A stretch of 64,000 nt of DNA from Marinospirillum perlucidum (GTDB lineage: Bacteria > Pseudomonadota > Gammaproteobacteria > Pseudomonadales > Halomonadaceae), in the NCBI RefSeq assembly GCF_003336805.1, contig NZ_QFWJ01000003.1, positions 124,001-188,000 of the forward strand. Direction: 5' to 3'. This document shows, piece after piece, positions 55,656 to 64,000 of the stretch. The position numbers and the translations under genes were made by a program. The first letter of the stretch is position 1, and each line of letters starts with the position of its first letter. The notes under the pieces were generated by a model that saw nothing but the letters and a program-made list of their open reading frames with translations, was not told the DNA's origin and searched no databases.

Positions 55656-55813
55656 GGGCTGTTATTCCGTTACTATTCGTTACCAGTTGTTAAGAGTACA
55701 AAATTTAGCCTTCAGCTAAAAGGATTAATTCCTGAGTTTACTCCTTAGTGACCAGGATTTCTGTGCCAGGGTTCAAGTCTTTGTAAAGTGTGTATCCAGA
55801 GTCGCAAAAAAGC

Positions 55814-55819
55814 TATAAT
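55814..55819 (+). promoter_or_regulatory. Candidate -10 element and long structured leader of valS
   Basis: A perfect TATAAT lies about 290 bases before valS; the -35 is weak. The leader contains two small hairpins: GGTCA/TGACC (55870-55885) and CCTCC/GGAGG (55893-55906). No gene is supported between 55656 and 56109; the rest of that gap shows nothing recognisable. Confidence 0.4.
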
Positions 55820-56109
55820 TAGCGGCAAACAGAAGTAGCCTGGGCTGAAATGCTGGATGACCAGTTGCTGGTCAGCGGCTTGACCTGAAGATCCTCCGGT
55901 AGGAGGTTGAGGCTCTAGCTCCGGCTTTTCTGCAAAATTATTTGATCCTGATTGCTTTTCTCTGCAAGTTCCAGCTAGTAGTACTCTAAACCGGGTTGAA
56001 TACCTGGCTTTTCTGCTTTTACAGCAGGCTGGAAATCGGCTATTGGCGCAGCCTAGCAGTCAGGACGCCAGTCATTCGCTCTCAGAACCAAGTCTTAAAC
56101 GGGATTTCC

Positions 56110-58968
56110 ATGACCAGCAAGCCTGAAGCTTCACTCGACAAGACCTATCAACCGGCCGACATTGAAAAACGTTGGGCCAAGGAGTGGGAAGAAAAGGGGT
56201 ATTTTCGTCCCCGTGGTGAGGGTGCGCCCTACAGCATCATGATTCCGCCGCCCAATGTGACCGGCAGTCTGCACATGGGCCATGCCTTCCAGGATTCCAT
56301 CATGGATACCCTGACGCGCTGGCAGCGAATGCAGCAGAAGAACACCCTCTGGCAGGTAGGTACTGACCATGCGGGTATTGCCACCCAGATGCTGGTGGAG
56401 CGCAAACTGGCTGCTGAAGAAGGCAAAAGCCGCCACGACCTGGGGCGTGAAAACTTTCTGGAAAAAGTCTGGGAATGGAAAGAGCAATCCGGTGGCACCA
56501 TTACCCGTCAGCTGCGCCGCCTGGGTGCATCCGTCGACTGGGATCGTGAACGCTTCACCATGGATTCCGGTTTTTACAAGGCCGTTCAGGAAGTCTTTAT
56601 TCGCCTTTACGATGAAGGCCTGATTTATCGCGGTAAGCGCTTGGTTAACTGGGACCCTAAATTGCATACCGCCATTTCCGATCTGGAAGTGGAAAACAAA
56701 GACCAGAAAGGAAAGTTCTGGCATTTCCGCTACCCCCTGGCCGATGGCGTTAAAACACCTGAGGGCAAGGATTATCTGGTGGTGGCGACCACCCGCCCGG
56801 AAACCCTGCTGGGTGATACCTGTGTCGCTGTTAACCCCAAGGATGAGCGCTATGCCTCGCTGGTGGGCAAGGACATCATTTTACCGCTGGTCGGGCGGCG
56901 CATTCCGGTCGTTGCCGATGATCATGCCGATATGGACAAGGGTTCGGGCTGTGTAAAAATCACGCCGGCACATGACTTTAATGACTATCAGGTGGGTAAA
57001 CGCCATAACCAGCCACTGATCAACGTCATGACCATCGATGCCGCCATCCGAGATCAAGCGGAAGTTTATAATCTGGATGGTACGCCCAATGAAGCCATCG
57101 ATCCTACGCTGCCGGAACTCTTCAAAGGGCTGGATCGCTTTGAAGCCCGCAAGAAGCTGGTAGCGGAGATGGAGGCGCTGGGCCTGCTGGAGGACATCGA
57201 AGAAATCAACAACACCCTGCCCTATGGGGATCGTTCCGGTGTTGTCATCGAGCCGCTTTTGACTGATCAATGGTTTGTCAAAATTGCTCCTCTGGCTGAA
57301 CCTGCGATTCAGGCCGTGGAAAAAGGCGAGATTGAATTTGTCCCCAAACAGTACGAGAACATGTATTTTGCCTGGATGCGGGATATCCAGGACTGGTGTA
57401 TCTCCCGCCAGCTCTGGTGGGGGCATCGAATTCCGGCCTGGTACGACGAAGTCGGCAATATCTATGTCGGTCAGAGCGAAGAAGCCGTTCGCCAGAAATA
57501 CAATCTAGGTACTGAGGTTAGCCTGGAGCAGGACACCGACGTTCTGGATACCTGGTTCAGTTCCGGACTGTGGACTTTCGGTACCCTGGGCTGGCCGGAA
57601 GAAACCGAAGAACTGAAAACCTTCCACCCGACCGATGTACTGGTTACCGGTTTTGACATCATTTTCTTCTGGGTAGCGCGCATGATCATGCTGACCCTGA
57701 AGTTCACGGATCAGGTGCCTTTCAAAACGGTTTATGTCACCGGCCTGATTCGCGATGACAATGGTCAGAAGATGTCCAAATCCAAGGGTAATGTTCTGGA
57801 TCCTTTGGACATGATCGATGGCATCGATCTTGAAAACCTGCTGCAAAAACGCACCAGCGGCTTGATGCAGCCCCAGCTGGCAGACAAGATTGCCAAGCAG
57901 ACCAAAAAAGCCTTTCCCGAAGGCATCGGTGCGCATGGTACTGATGCGCTAAGGTTTACCCTGCTGGCCATGGCGACAACCGGCCGGGATATCAACTGGG
58001 ACATGAAACGCCTGGAAGGCTATCGCAATTTCTGTAACAAGCTTTGGAATGCCGCTCGTTATGTACTTAGCAACACTGAAGGCGAGGATTGTGGTGTTCA
58101 GGGTGAGCCGGTAGAGCTGACCCTGGCGGACCGCTGGATTATCTCCAGGCTGCAGCAGACAGAAGCGGAAGTAACCCGCCATCTGGGCAACTACCGCTTT
58201 GATCTGGCAGCCAATGCCTTCTATGAGTTTGTCTGGAACGATTATTGTGATTGGTATCTGGAACTCTCCAAGCCGGTACTCTGGAAAGAAGATGCCCACC
58301 CTGAAGAGTTGCGAGGCACTCGCCGCACCCTGGTTCGGGTTCTGGAAGCCATCCTGCGTCTGGGCCATCCGATGATTCCCTTTATTACCGAGGAAATCTG
58401 GCAGCGGGTTAAACCTCTGGCTGGCGTGGAAGGTGATAGCCTGATGCTGGCTGAATGGCCCGAAGCAGCCAAGGATCAGATCGATGATCAAGCCATTGCT
58501 GACTTGGAATGGGTGAAAGGGGTCATCCTGGCCGTCAGGAACCTGCGTGCTGAAATGAACCTGCCACCCGGTAAGCTTCTGCCCTTGCTGCTGGACAAGG
58601 CGTCACCGGAAGATCAGCGTCGCCTGCAAGAGAACCGTATCTTCCTGCAAAAGCTGGCCAAGCTGGAAAATCTGCAGCTAGTGGGTGAGGAAGGTCTCCC
58701 CATGACAGCCATGCAGCTGGTTGGTCAAATGGAAGTTCATTTGCCTTTGGCCGGTTTGATCGACAAGGAAGCTGAAATCGCCCGCCTGGATAAGGAAATT
58801 GAACGTCTGCAAAAAGATATGCAGCGTACTGCTGGTAAGTTGAAAAATGAAAGCTTTATCAGCAAGGCTCCTGCAGCCGTAGTGGAGAAGGAAAAAGCCA
58901 AGTTGGCGGATGCTGAAGCGGCATGTGAACAGTTGAAGAAACAGCAGCAGGAACTGCAAAAGCTGTGA
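56110..58968 (+). CDS. valS: Valyl-tRNA synthetase
   Basis: This 952-residue class I synthetase charges tRNA-Val. The HIGH motif is [14 protein letters not shown], and KMSKS reads [14 protein letters not shown]. The editing domain (about 190-340), anticodon-binding domain and C-terminal coiled coil (about 885-950, [11 protein letters not shown]) are all present. ATG 56110 gives the usual start (MTSKPEAS); a longer in-frame opening at 55996 is rejected because it would encode 38 unrelated residues. Its TGA overlaps the GTG start of the YitT-like gene. Confidence 0.97.
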   Translation: MTSKPEASLDKTYQPADIEKRWAKEWEEKGYFRPRGEGAPYSIMIPPPNVTGSLHMGHAFQDSIMDTLTRWQRMQQKNTLWQVGTDHAGIATQMLVERKLAAEEGKSRHDLGRENFLEKVWEWKEQSGGTITRQLRRLGASVDWDRERFTMDSGFYKAVQEVFIRLYDEGLIYRGKRLVNWDPKLHTAISDLEVENKDQKGKFWHFRYPLADGVKTPEGKDYLVVATTRPETLLGDTCVAVNPKDERYASLVGKDIILPLVGRRIPVVADDHADMDKGSGCVKITPAHDFNDYQVGKRHNQPLINVMTIDAAIRDQAEVYNLDGTPNEAIDPTLPELFKGLDRFEARKKLVAEMEALGLLEDIEEINNTLPYGDRSGVVIEPLLTDQWFVKIAPLAEPAIQAVEKGEIEFVPKQYENMYFAWMRDIQDWCISRQLWWGHRIPAWYDEVGNIYVGQSEEAVRQKYNLGTEVSLEQDTDVLDTWFSSGLWTFGTLGWPEETEELKTFHPTDVLVTGFDIIFFWVARMIMLTLKFTDQVPFKTVYVTGLIRDDNGQKMSKSKGNVLDPLDMIDGIDLENLLQKRTSGLMQPQLADKIAKQTKKAFPEGIGAHGTDALRFTLLAMATTGRDINWDMKRLEGYRNFCNKLWNAARYVLSNTEGEDCGVQGEPVELTLADRWIISRLQQTEAEVTRHLGNYRFDLAANAFYEFVWNDYCDWYLELSKPVLWKEDAHPEELRGTRRTLVRVLEAILRLGHPMIPFITEEIWQRVKPLAGVEGDSLMLAEWPEAAKDQIDDQAIADLEWVKGVILAVRNLRAEMNLPPGKLLPLLLDKASPEDQRRLQENRIFLQKLAKLENLQLVGEEGLPMTAMQLVGQMEVHLPLAGLIDKEAEIARLDKEIERLQKDMQRTAGKLKNESFISKAPAAVVEKEKAKLADAEAACEQLKKQQQELQKL

Positions 58969-59582
58969 TCGACAGGACTGAAACACCGCAACAGCATAGT
59001 CTGGTGGAAGATGGTCTGGCCCTGATTACGGCCACGCCCCTCGTGGCCTTGGGGATTACCCTCTACAGTGAAGCCGAGCTGTTGACGGGCAGTACTGCGG
59101 GTCTGGCATTTCTGATCAAGTACATGAGTGGATGGGGTTTTGGCCCCATCTTCTTTCTACTTAATCTGCCTTTCTACCTACTGGCTTTCTTGCGCATGGG
59201 GTGGAAATTCACCTTGAGAACCTTTATGGCGGTGGGCCTGGTTTCGGTGTTTGCAGAATGGACGCCCTACTGGATAGATTTCAGTCGAGTCGAAGCTGTC
59301 TATGCTGCTCTGTTGGGCGGCATGTGCATGGGCCTGGGCATTCTTATGCTTTTTCGCCATAGGGCCAGCCTGGGCGGGGTCAATATTCTTGCCCTTTACC
59401 TGCAGGACAAGTTTTCCATTCGTGCGGGTAAATTCCAGATGGGTGTAGACCTCTGTATTGTTCTGGGCGCTTTTTTTGTTCTGCCTCCTGACAAGGTGCT
59501 GTTGTCCATTTTGGGTGCAGGCATGCTCAATCTGATTCTGACCCTTAACCACAAGCCCGGACGTTATCAGGGGGTTAGTTAA
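58965..59582 (+). CDS. YitT-family membrane protein
   Basis: This 205-residue protein has five to six transmembrane helices. [33 protein letters not shown] and [14 protein letters not shown] match the YitT (DUF161) domain. The C-terminal DUF2179 part found in many YitT proteins is absent, as expected for the short proteobacterial form. The GTG start overlaps the valS TGA (GTGA) and suggests translational coupling; the function is unknown. Confidence 0.85.
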   Translation: MIDRTETPQQHSLVEDGLALITATPLVALGITLYSEAELLTGSTAGLAFLIKYMSGWGFGPIFFLLNLPFYLLAFLRMGWKFTLRTFMAVGLVSVFAEWTPYWIDFSRVEAVYAALLGGMCMGLGILMLFRHRASLGGVNILALYLQDKFSIRAGKFQMGVDLCIVLGAFFVLPPDKVLLSILGAGMLNLILTLNHKPGRYQGVS

Positions 59583-59666
59583 GTTTCCCCTGCAGGGTTT
59601 ACTAAGCGGCACTCAGATTTTGCTTAGCTTCATCCCTCCAGTCCCAGTTTGTCTGGCAAGGGTTAG

Positions 59667-59870
59667 TTAACGATTCTTGCCAGCATTCATTTGAATATTA
59701 AGGCTGGTTTTAATGGCCAGAGGTTCTTTGGATGCTGGAGGTGCAGCAGGAACCTCTTTTTCTATCCCGGTGATAAAAACCTCGACTTCTTCACTAGCCT
59801 GTAGTTCTGACGGTAGAGTCAAACGTAGTTCTCCATCAACCGGTTTTGCAGTCAAGCGCACCGTTTTCAT
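59667..59870 (-). CDS. Small protein of unknown function, AbrB-like or antitoxin-like N-terminus
   Basis: This 67-residue protein has a strong AAGGAGGT ribosome site and begins MKTVRLTAKPVDGELRLTLP, a pattern of two short strands seen in AbrB-type and antitoxin-like proteins. The middle is Pro/Ala-rich (VPAAPPASKEP), and the end is basic (NAGKNR). No toxin gene lies next to it. It follows the porin on the same strand after the porin terminator, so it probably has its own promoter or relies on read-through. The function is not known. Confidence 0.65.
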   Translation of the reverse strand: MKTVRLTAKPVDGELRLTLPSELQASEEVEVFITGIEKEVPAAPPASKEPLAIKTSLNIQMNAGKNR

Positions 59871-59890
59871 ATTGACCTCCTTATAAACAA

Positions 59891-59922
59891 TAAAAAACCC
59901 CCGCTCTTGTGAACGAGGGTTT
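59891..59922 (-). terminator. Rho-independent terminator after the porin gene
   Basis: Read on the reverse strand, aaaccctcgtt pairs (with G-T wobbles) with agcgggggttt around a 6-nt loop and is followed by a T-rich run. It lies 40 bases after the porin stop and 20 bases before the small gene at 59667-59870. Confidence 0.75.
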
Positions 59923-59962
59923 ATCAGCTTGCATAAGCAGACTGGCTTAGGCCAGTAGTAAC

Positions 59963-60940
59963 TTAGAAAGCGTAGCGAGCTTGCAGACGTACAGTCATGT
60001 CGCCATCGGAATTGCCACCACTTCCAAGCAGGGGGCCACCAGAAGACGCATCTGCTGATACGGTACCTACTTCAGCACCCCATTCCAAACCAACTGGAGT
60101 AGTGTAGATGGCGTTTACGAACAGAGCGGTGTAGTCTGAATCGTCAGCATCCATCATCGCTTGCTCAACAACCAGGTTGGCGCGAACAGTTTCTGTTGCA
60201 CGGAACTGAGCGGAACCTGTTACCCACATGTCATCAACATCTTGGGTAAAGGCTGCTTTAACAGTTGCAGGGCCAGCAGGGACAGCAACACTACCAGTAA
60301 TACGGGTTTCGGTAGTGGCGGCAGCGCCGTTACCAATTGCATAGTTTTGTGCAGCGGCGAATACACCAATGCCACCAAAGTTGCCGTTAAAGTTAACCGT
60401 GATATCTGGCATCATTTCTGCGTCGGATGAGCCGCGGTCTTCAAGAGAAACACCTACAGACATGCCATCAGCCAGAGTGAAGGTTTTACCCAGAACTGGG
60501 TTACGATTCGTGGCGGCACTTCTTACGGCGTTGCCGTTATGGTCGATAGTTTCACCCAGACCATTCAGGTTGGAGAAGAAAGACCAAGTGTAACCAGCTG
60601 TCCAACCATCATACTTGATGACGGCATGGCGCAGGCGGTACCCAGGGGAGCTTCCTGTTGGTGTTCCACGGAAATCATTTTCATAGAAAATGGTGATGTC
60701 GCCAGCATCTGTTTTCTTGGTGTGAGTGAAGTTCAGACGAGAAACACCCAACTCCATACCATGGTCATCTTCCGTGGTGTCAGCATCGTACATGCCAAAT
60801 ACGTGTTGAGCTTGAACAAAACCACCAACTTTAAAGGTTTGTTCATCGTTATCAACGATAGTTGCAGCATTGGCAGAGGAGGCTACAGCAAGGGCGAGAG
60901 GCAGGGCAACGGTGCCCGCGAGAGCATGACGCAATTTCAT
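59963..60940 (-). CDS. Outer-membrane porin
   Basis: This 325-residue protein has a signal peptide of 25 residues (ending SSANA) and a mature domain of alternating beta strands, ending in a terminal Phe (LQARYAF) as required for BAM insertion. The N-terminal FKVGGFVQAQHVFGMYD strand and repeated G/N-rich loops fit the Porin_4 or DcaP-like trimeric porins of marine gammaproteobacteria. The substrate is unknown. AGAAGG precedes the ATG. The 218-base upstream gap contains TTGACA on the reverse strand but no clear -10. Confidence 0.88.
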   Translation of the reverse strand: MKLRHALAGTVALPLALAVASSANAATIVDNDEQTFKVGGFVQAQHVFGMYDADTTEDDHGMELGVSRLNFTHTKKTDAGDITIFYENDFRGTPTGSSPGYRLRHAVIKYDGWTAGYTWSFFSNLNGLGETIDHNGNAVRSAATNRNPVLGKTFTLADGMSVGVSLEDRGSSDAEMMPDITVNFNGNFGGIGVFAAAQNYAIGNGAAATTETRITGSVAVPAGPATVKAAFTQDVDDMWVTGSAQFRATETVRANLVVEQAMMDADDSDYTALFVNAIYTTPVGLEWGAEVGTVSADASSGGPLLGSGGNSDGDMTVRLQARYAF

Positions 60941-61158
60941 AGCGTTTGTACCTTCTTATTTGTTGTTAGATCGAAATCACTTTCGTTTCAGGTTCAAGGG
61001 GCGGCGGGGTGTTCCCTGACCGCTGAGTGCAGACTCTCATGGTTTTTTATGCTTTGTCAATGGCTTCTCTGTACAGGTTTAGACCAAAGTTCAAAGCAAT
61101 GAAAAAAACTTATAAAAACTTGATCTGCATCGTCTTCTTGCCCCTTGAGTAGAAAGAT

Positions 61159-63825
61159 TTAAGCTGATAGTGCTTTAGTAACCATTTCGTAAAGATCTGG
61201 ACTCAAATCTTGTTTATGGATGCGCTCAAGCTGCTCTTTCATCTTGTCTTTACGATAGTCATCCAGTTTCTGGAAGCGCGTTAGGGGCAAGACCAGTCGT
61301 GATGCAATCTGAGGATTGAGACTGTTCAGTTGGATCACTGCATCAGCTAGCAACTGGTAGCCTGCACCATCGCGGCGGTGGAAGTTGTGACGGTTTTGGC
61401 CGGCAAAAGCACCCAGGACCGCTCTGATTTTGTTGGGATTTTTCATGGAAAATGCCGGGTGCTCGAGGAGTGCCTGAACTCGCTGAAGGGCATCCGGATG
61501 CGGGCGGGTGACCTGAATACTGAACCAGGTATCCATCACCAGCGGGTCGTGAGCCCACTGACGGGCAAACTGCGCCAGAGCGGCTTCGCCTTGATTGGCT
61601 TCCTGGGCATGAACCAGGCAGGTCAGGGCAGCCTGTTGATCGGTCATATTATCGGCGTGCTGGAACTGTTTTTCGGCCAGTTGCAGGGCTTCATCCGTAT
61701 CGGTCACGACCAGGAGGCTGAGGCAGGTGTTTTTTAGCCTTCTAGCCGCAGCTTCTTTGGCATCGGCAGACCAGGGCTTCTGCTGGTTAAAAGCCTTGTA
61801 GAGGCGTAGTAAATCCGGATAAAGGGCCGTTGCCAGGGTTTTGCGGGCATAATCGCGAGCTGTGTGGATGGCATCGATATCCACTTGGTCATACTGTTCG
61901 GCAATATAGGCTTCCGAGGGGAGCTGTAACAGTTCGGCCAGCATTTGTGGGTCTTCGGGTTCACCTTCCAGGAGTTTTTGCCAGGAAGCGATCAGCTCCG
62001 CATCCAGGACCAGATCACGGCCTTCCTGCTGGGCAGCCACGAGCTCCTGGAGGGCTTGCAGGGCCAGACGCTGTCCAGCATCCCAGCGATTAAAACCATC
62101 AGGGTCTTGTTGCAGAAGGAAAGCCAGATCCTGGCGGCTGTAGTCATAGTCCAGCTTGACCGGAGCCGAGAAGCCTCTGAGCAATGAAGGCAGGGGTTCG
62201 TCTTCCAGGTGATGGAAGGTCCAGCTTTGTTCCGCTTCTTTTAAATGCAGAACCGTTTCAACCCCCAGGTGCTGGCCATCCACTTCCAAAGGCAGAGGCT
62301 GTCCACCTGGGCCGACCAGCCCCATCTTGATAGGAATTAACAGGGGTTGCTTGTCAGCCTGACCCGGTGTCGGAGGCGTTTCCTGTTTGAGGGTCAGTGT
62401 CCAGGTCTTCTCGGCAGCATTGTAATCACCTTTTGCCGTAACTCTGGGGGTTCCGGCCTGACTGTACCAGAGCAGAAATTGGTCCAGGTTCAGGCCGGAA
62501 ACCTCAGCCATGCACTGGACAAAATCCTCGACCGTGACGGCTTGACCATCAAAGCGTTCAAAATAGAGGTCACTGCCCTTGCGGAAGGCATCCCAGCCGA
62601 GCAGTTCAGACAGCATGCGTACAATTTCCGAGCCCTTTTCGTAGACGGTTAGGGTGTAAAAATTATTGATTTCGATGTAGCTGTCAGGTCTTACCGGATG
62701 CGCGGTAGGGCTGGCATCCTCGGCAAATTGAGCAGTGCGCAGCAGGCCGACATTTTGAATGCGCTCCACTGCGGGGGAGTGCTGATCGGCACTGAACTGC
62801 TGATCACGGAAAACGGTAAACCCTTCTTTCAAGGAGAGCTGAAACCAGTCCCTGCAGGTCACACGATTGCCCGACCAGTTATGAAAATACTCGTGCGCGA
62901 CCACGCTTTCTACCCGATGAAAGGCGGCATCCGTTTCACTTTTGGGGTCAGCTAGCACACAGGCTGAATTAAAAATGTTGAGCCCCTTGTTTTCCATCGC
63001 CCCCATATTAAAGTCGTTGACCGCCACGATCATGTAGATATCCAGGTCGTATTCACGACCATAGGTGGCTTCATCCCAACGCATGGCGTTTTTAAGCGAG
63101 GCCAGGGCATGATCGCACTTATGCAGGTTTTCCTTTTCCACCCAGATTTCCAGTGCGACTTGACGACCGGATGCCGTGTTGAAGGTGTCTTTAACTGCGT
63201 GGAGATCCCCTGCGACCAAAGCAAAGAGGTAGCTGGGTTTGGGAAAGGGGTCTTCCCAGGTGACATAATGCCTGCCCTGGTCCAAATCCCCTTTTTCGGT
63301 AGGATTGCCATTGGAGAGTAGAACCGGGAATTGAGTTTTGTCCGCTTCGATGCGGGTCGTGAAAGGTGCCAACACATCAGGACGATCCGGATACCAGGTG
63401 ATGCGACGGAAACCCTCGGCTTCGCATTGGGTGCAGAAGTTACCACTGGATAGATAGAGACCTTCCAGGGCCGTGTTGTTTTCCGGATTGATTTCAACCT
63501 GGGTTTCCAGAACAAAGTTATCCGGCACCCCGGCCAGTTTCAGGGTGTCAGCCTGGATGGCATAGCCTTCTTCTCCCAGAGGTTGGTCATCGAGTTTAAT
63601 GGATAGCAGCTTCAGCTCCTGGCCTTTGAGTTCCAACGGTGCCTGGGGATCCGGGTAAACCGGATTACGGCTCAGGTATAAACGGCTTGTAACCACGGTG
63701 TTCTGTGGTTCTAGGCGAAAATCGAGTTCGACCTTTTTGACCAAAAAGGCCGGGGGTAAATAATCCTTCAGGTAAATAGTCTGGGGGGAAGCGTTCGGAG
63801 ACGTGTTGGAAACTGCCTGATTCAT
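61159..63825 (-). CDS. pepN: Aminopeptidase N
   Basis: This 888-residue M1 zinc aminopeptidase removes N-terminal residues from peptides in the cytoplasm. It has the substrate motif GAMEN, the zinc site HEYFH (His311, Glu312, His315), the third ligand Glu334 (SLKEGF), and the C-terminal helical domain (from about 540). The length matches E. coli PepN. No terminator is obvious downstream. It is divergent from the DHH gene, with 70 bases between starts. Confidence 0.97.
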   Translation of the reverse strand: MNQAVSNTSPNASPQTIYLKDYLPPAFLVKKVELDFRLEPQNTVVTSRLYLSRNPVYPDPQAPLELKGQELKLLSIKLDDQPLGEEGYAIQADTLKLAGVPDNFVLETQVEINPENNTALEGLYLSSGNFCTQCEAEGFRRITWYPDRPDVLAPFTTRIEADKTQFPVLLSNGNPTEKGDLDQGRHYVTWEDPFPKPSYLFALVAGDLHAVKDTFNTASGRQVALEIWVEKENLHKCDHALASLKNAMRWDEATYGREYDLDIYMIVAVNDFNMGAMENKGLNIFNSACVLADPKSETDAAFHRVESVVAHEYFHNWSGNRVTCRDWFQLSLKEGFTVFRDQQFSADQHSPAVERIQNVGLLRTAQFAEDASPTAHPVRPDSYIEINNFYTLTVYEKGSEIVRMLSELLGWDAFRKGSDLYFERFDGQAVTVEDFVQCMAEVSGLNLDQFLLWYSQAGTPRVTAKGDYNAAEKTWTLTLKQETPPTPGQADKQPLLIPIKMGLVGPGGQPLPLEVDGQHLGVETVLHLKEAEQSWTFHHLEDEPLPSLLRGFSAPVKLDYDYSRQDLAFLLQQDPDGFNRWDAGQRLALQALQELVAAQQEGRDLVLDAELIASWQKLLEGEPEDPQMLAELLQLPSEAYIAEQYDQVDIDAIHTARDYARKTLATALYPDLLRLYKAFNQQKPWSADAKEAAARRLKNTCLSLLVVTDTDEALQLAEKQFQHADNMTDQQAALTCLVHAQEANQGEAALAQFARQWAHDPLVMDTWFSIQVTRPHPDALQRVQALLEHPAFSMKNPNKIRAVLGAFAGQNRHNFHRRDGAGYQLLADAVIQLNSLNPQIASRLVLPLTRFQKLDDYRKDKMKEQLERIHKQDLSPDLYEMVTKALSA

Positions 63826-63895
63826 CCTGATAAGCCTCGAAAAGGTAAAAAAAGGGTGTTATTTTTAACTCAGTGTAACTTAACAGGAGAATTCC

Positions 63896-64000
63896 ATGTC
63901 AGAAAAGTACCGTTTGGTGACCCGCAGCGATTTTGATGGTTTGGTTTGCGCGGCTCTCTTGAAGCACCTGGATCTAATTGACGATATCCAGTTTGTGCAT
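63896..64000 (+). CDS. DHH-family phosphoesterase / exopolyphosphatase-like protein (5' end only)
   Basis: The first 35 codons are present and the gene runs off the window edge. The opening YRLVTRSDFDGLVCAALLK contains the S/D-F-D-G-x-x-x-A motif that starts DHH phosphoesterases, a metal-binding Asp region. AGGAGA precedes the ATG. DHH proteins include pAp phosphatases, oligoribonucleases and exopolyphosphatase-like enzymes; which one this is cannot be told from the fragment. Confidence 0.7.
   Translation, partial: MSEKYRLVTRSDFDGLVCAALLKHLDLIDDIQFVH

Noticed and set aside
55850-55888. A 12-residue leader peptide frame before valS (MLDDQLLVSGLT)
   Set aside because: Only one Val codon and no good ribosome site, so a valine attenuator is not supported.
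55996-56109. N-terminal extension of valS
   Set aside because: The 38 extra residues are unlike any ValS start; ATG 56110 gives the usual beginning.
59602-59627. Weak stem (CTAAGC with GCTTAG) after the YitT-like gene
   Set aside because: The stem is only six base pairs with a long loop and no T-run.

Overview
The window is a continuous stretch of chromosome from a gammaproteobacterium, most likely an aerobic, probably marine or halophilic member of the Oceanospirillales/Pseudomonadales. This placement is inferred. It rests on gene order that matches known pseudomonad blocks (coxB-ctaD-ctaG-coxC-SURF1-ctaA-cyoE; nadA-perM-tusA-bepA-bcp-dapA-bamC-purC; HAD-rppH-ptsP; nnr-tsaE-amiB-mutL-miaA-hfq-hflX-hflK-hflC-hisZ-purA), on moderate GC content, and on sodium-linked functions (an oxaloacetate decarboxylase sodium pump and an NhaC-like antiporter). 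Coding density is very high. Many neighbouring genes overlap by 1-8 bases (ATGA or TAATG junctions), and several convergent pairs overlap at their stops. I see no phage, insertion sequence, CRISPR array or clear genomic island.

Layout. 1-256: two identical tRNA-Lys(TTT) genes and a terminator. 324-8958: a DUF2970 micro-gene, then a complete aa3-type cytochrome c oxidase locus with its copper, heme A and heme O assembly factors, ending in a Yip1-type membrane protein. One small reverse-strand gene (DUF2909) is wedged inside this locus. 9099-17212: quinolinate synthase, PerM-like permease, TusA-like protein, BepA protease, Bcp peroxiredoxin, then dapA-bamC-MBL hydrolase and purC. 17443-18735: an unrecognised lipoprotein with four tandem PPC-like beta domains. 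18803-23078: tRNA methyltransferase TrmO and a HAD phosphatase, divergent from rppH-ptsP. 23072-28322: an L,D-transpeptidase and an NRDE/TANGO2 protein, divergent from a large hybrid sensor protein. 28325-32055: TauE-like exporter, lgt, thyA, folA and a ProQ/FinO RNA-binding protein. 32062-36709: a CBS protein, a possible 36-residue micro-gene and the oadGAB sodium pump operon. 37001-41463: dusC, queG, a D-lactate dehydrogenase and an antiporter. 41540-54353: the nnr-to-purA housekeeping block. 54493-64000: cmoM, an unknown gene, valS, a YitT-like protein, a small unknown gene, a porin, pepN and the start of a DHH phosphoesterase.

How the genes work together. The first 9 kb builds one respiratory complex: structural subunits (CoxB with a fused cytochrome c domain, CtaD, CoxC), Cu delivery (CtaG and a possible Sco-like CxxxC protein), SURF1, and heme O/heme A synthesis (CyoE, CtaA). 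The amiB-mutL-miaA-hfq-hfl block is the classic superoperon for cell division, DNA repair, tRNA modification, RNA chaperoning and membrane proteolysis control. thyA-folA form the thymidylate/folate pair.

Most of the window is conserved housekeeping DNA, and I found no clear new defence or mobile system. The least ordinary items are: the hybrid sensor protein, which has lost its phospho-acceptor His and its ATP-binding signatures but keeps an intact receiver domain; the antisense DUF2909 gene sharing stop and start codons with cox genes on both sides; the Sco-like CxxxC protein in the cox locus; the four-repeat PPC lipoprotein; the ProQ-family protein with an N-terminal coiled coil; and a few small orphan genes.
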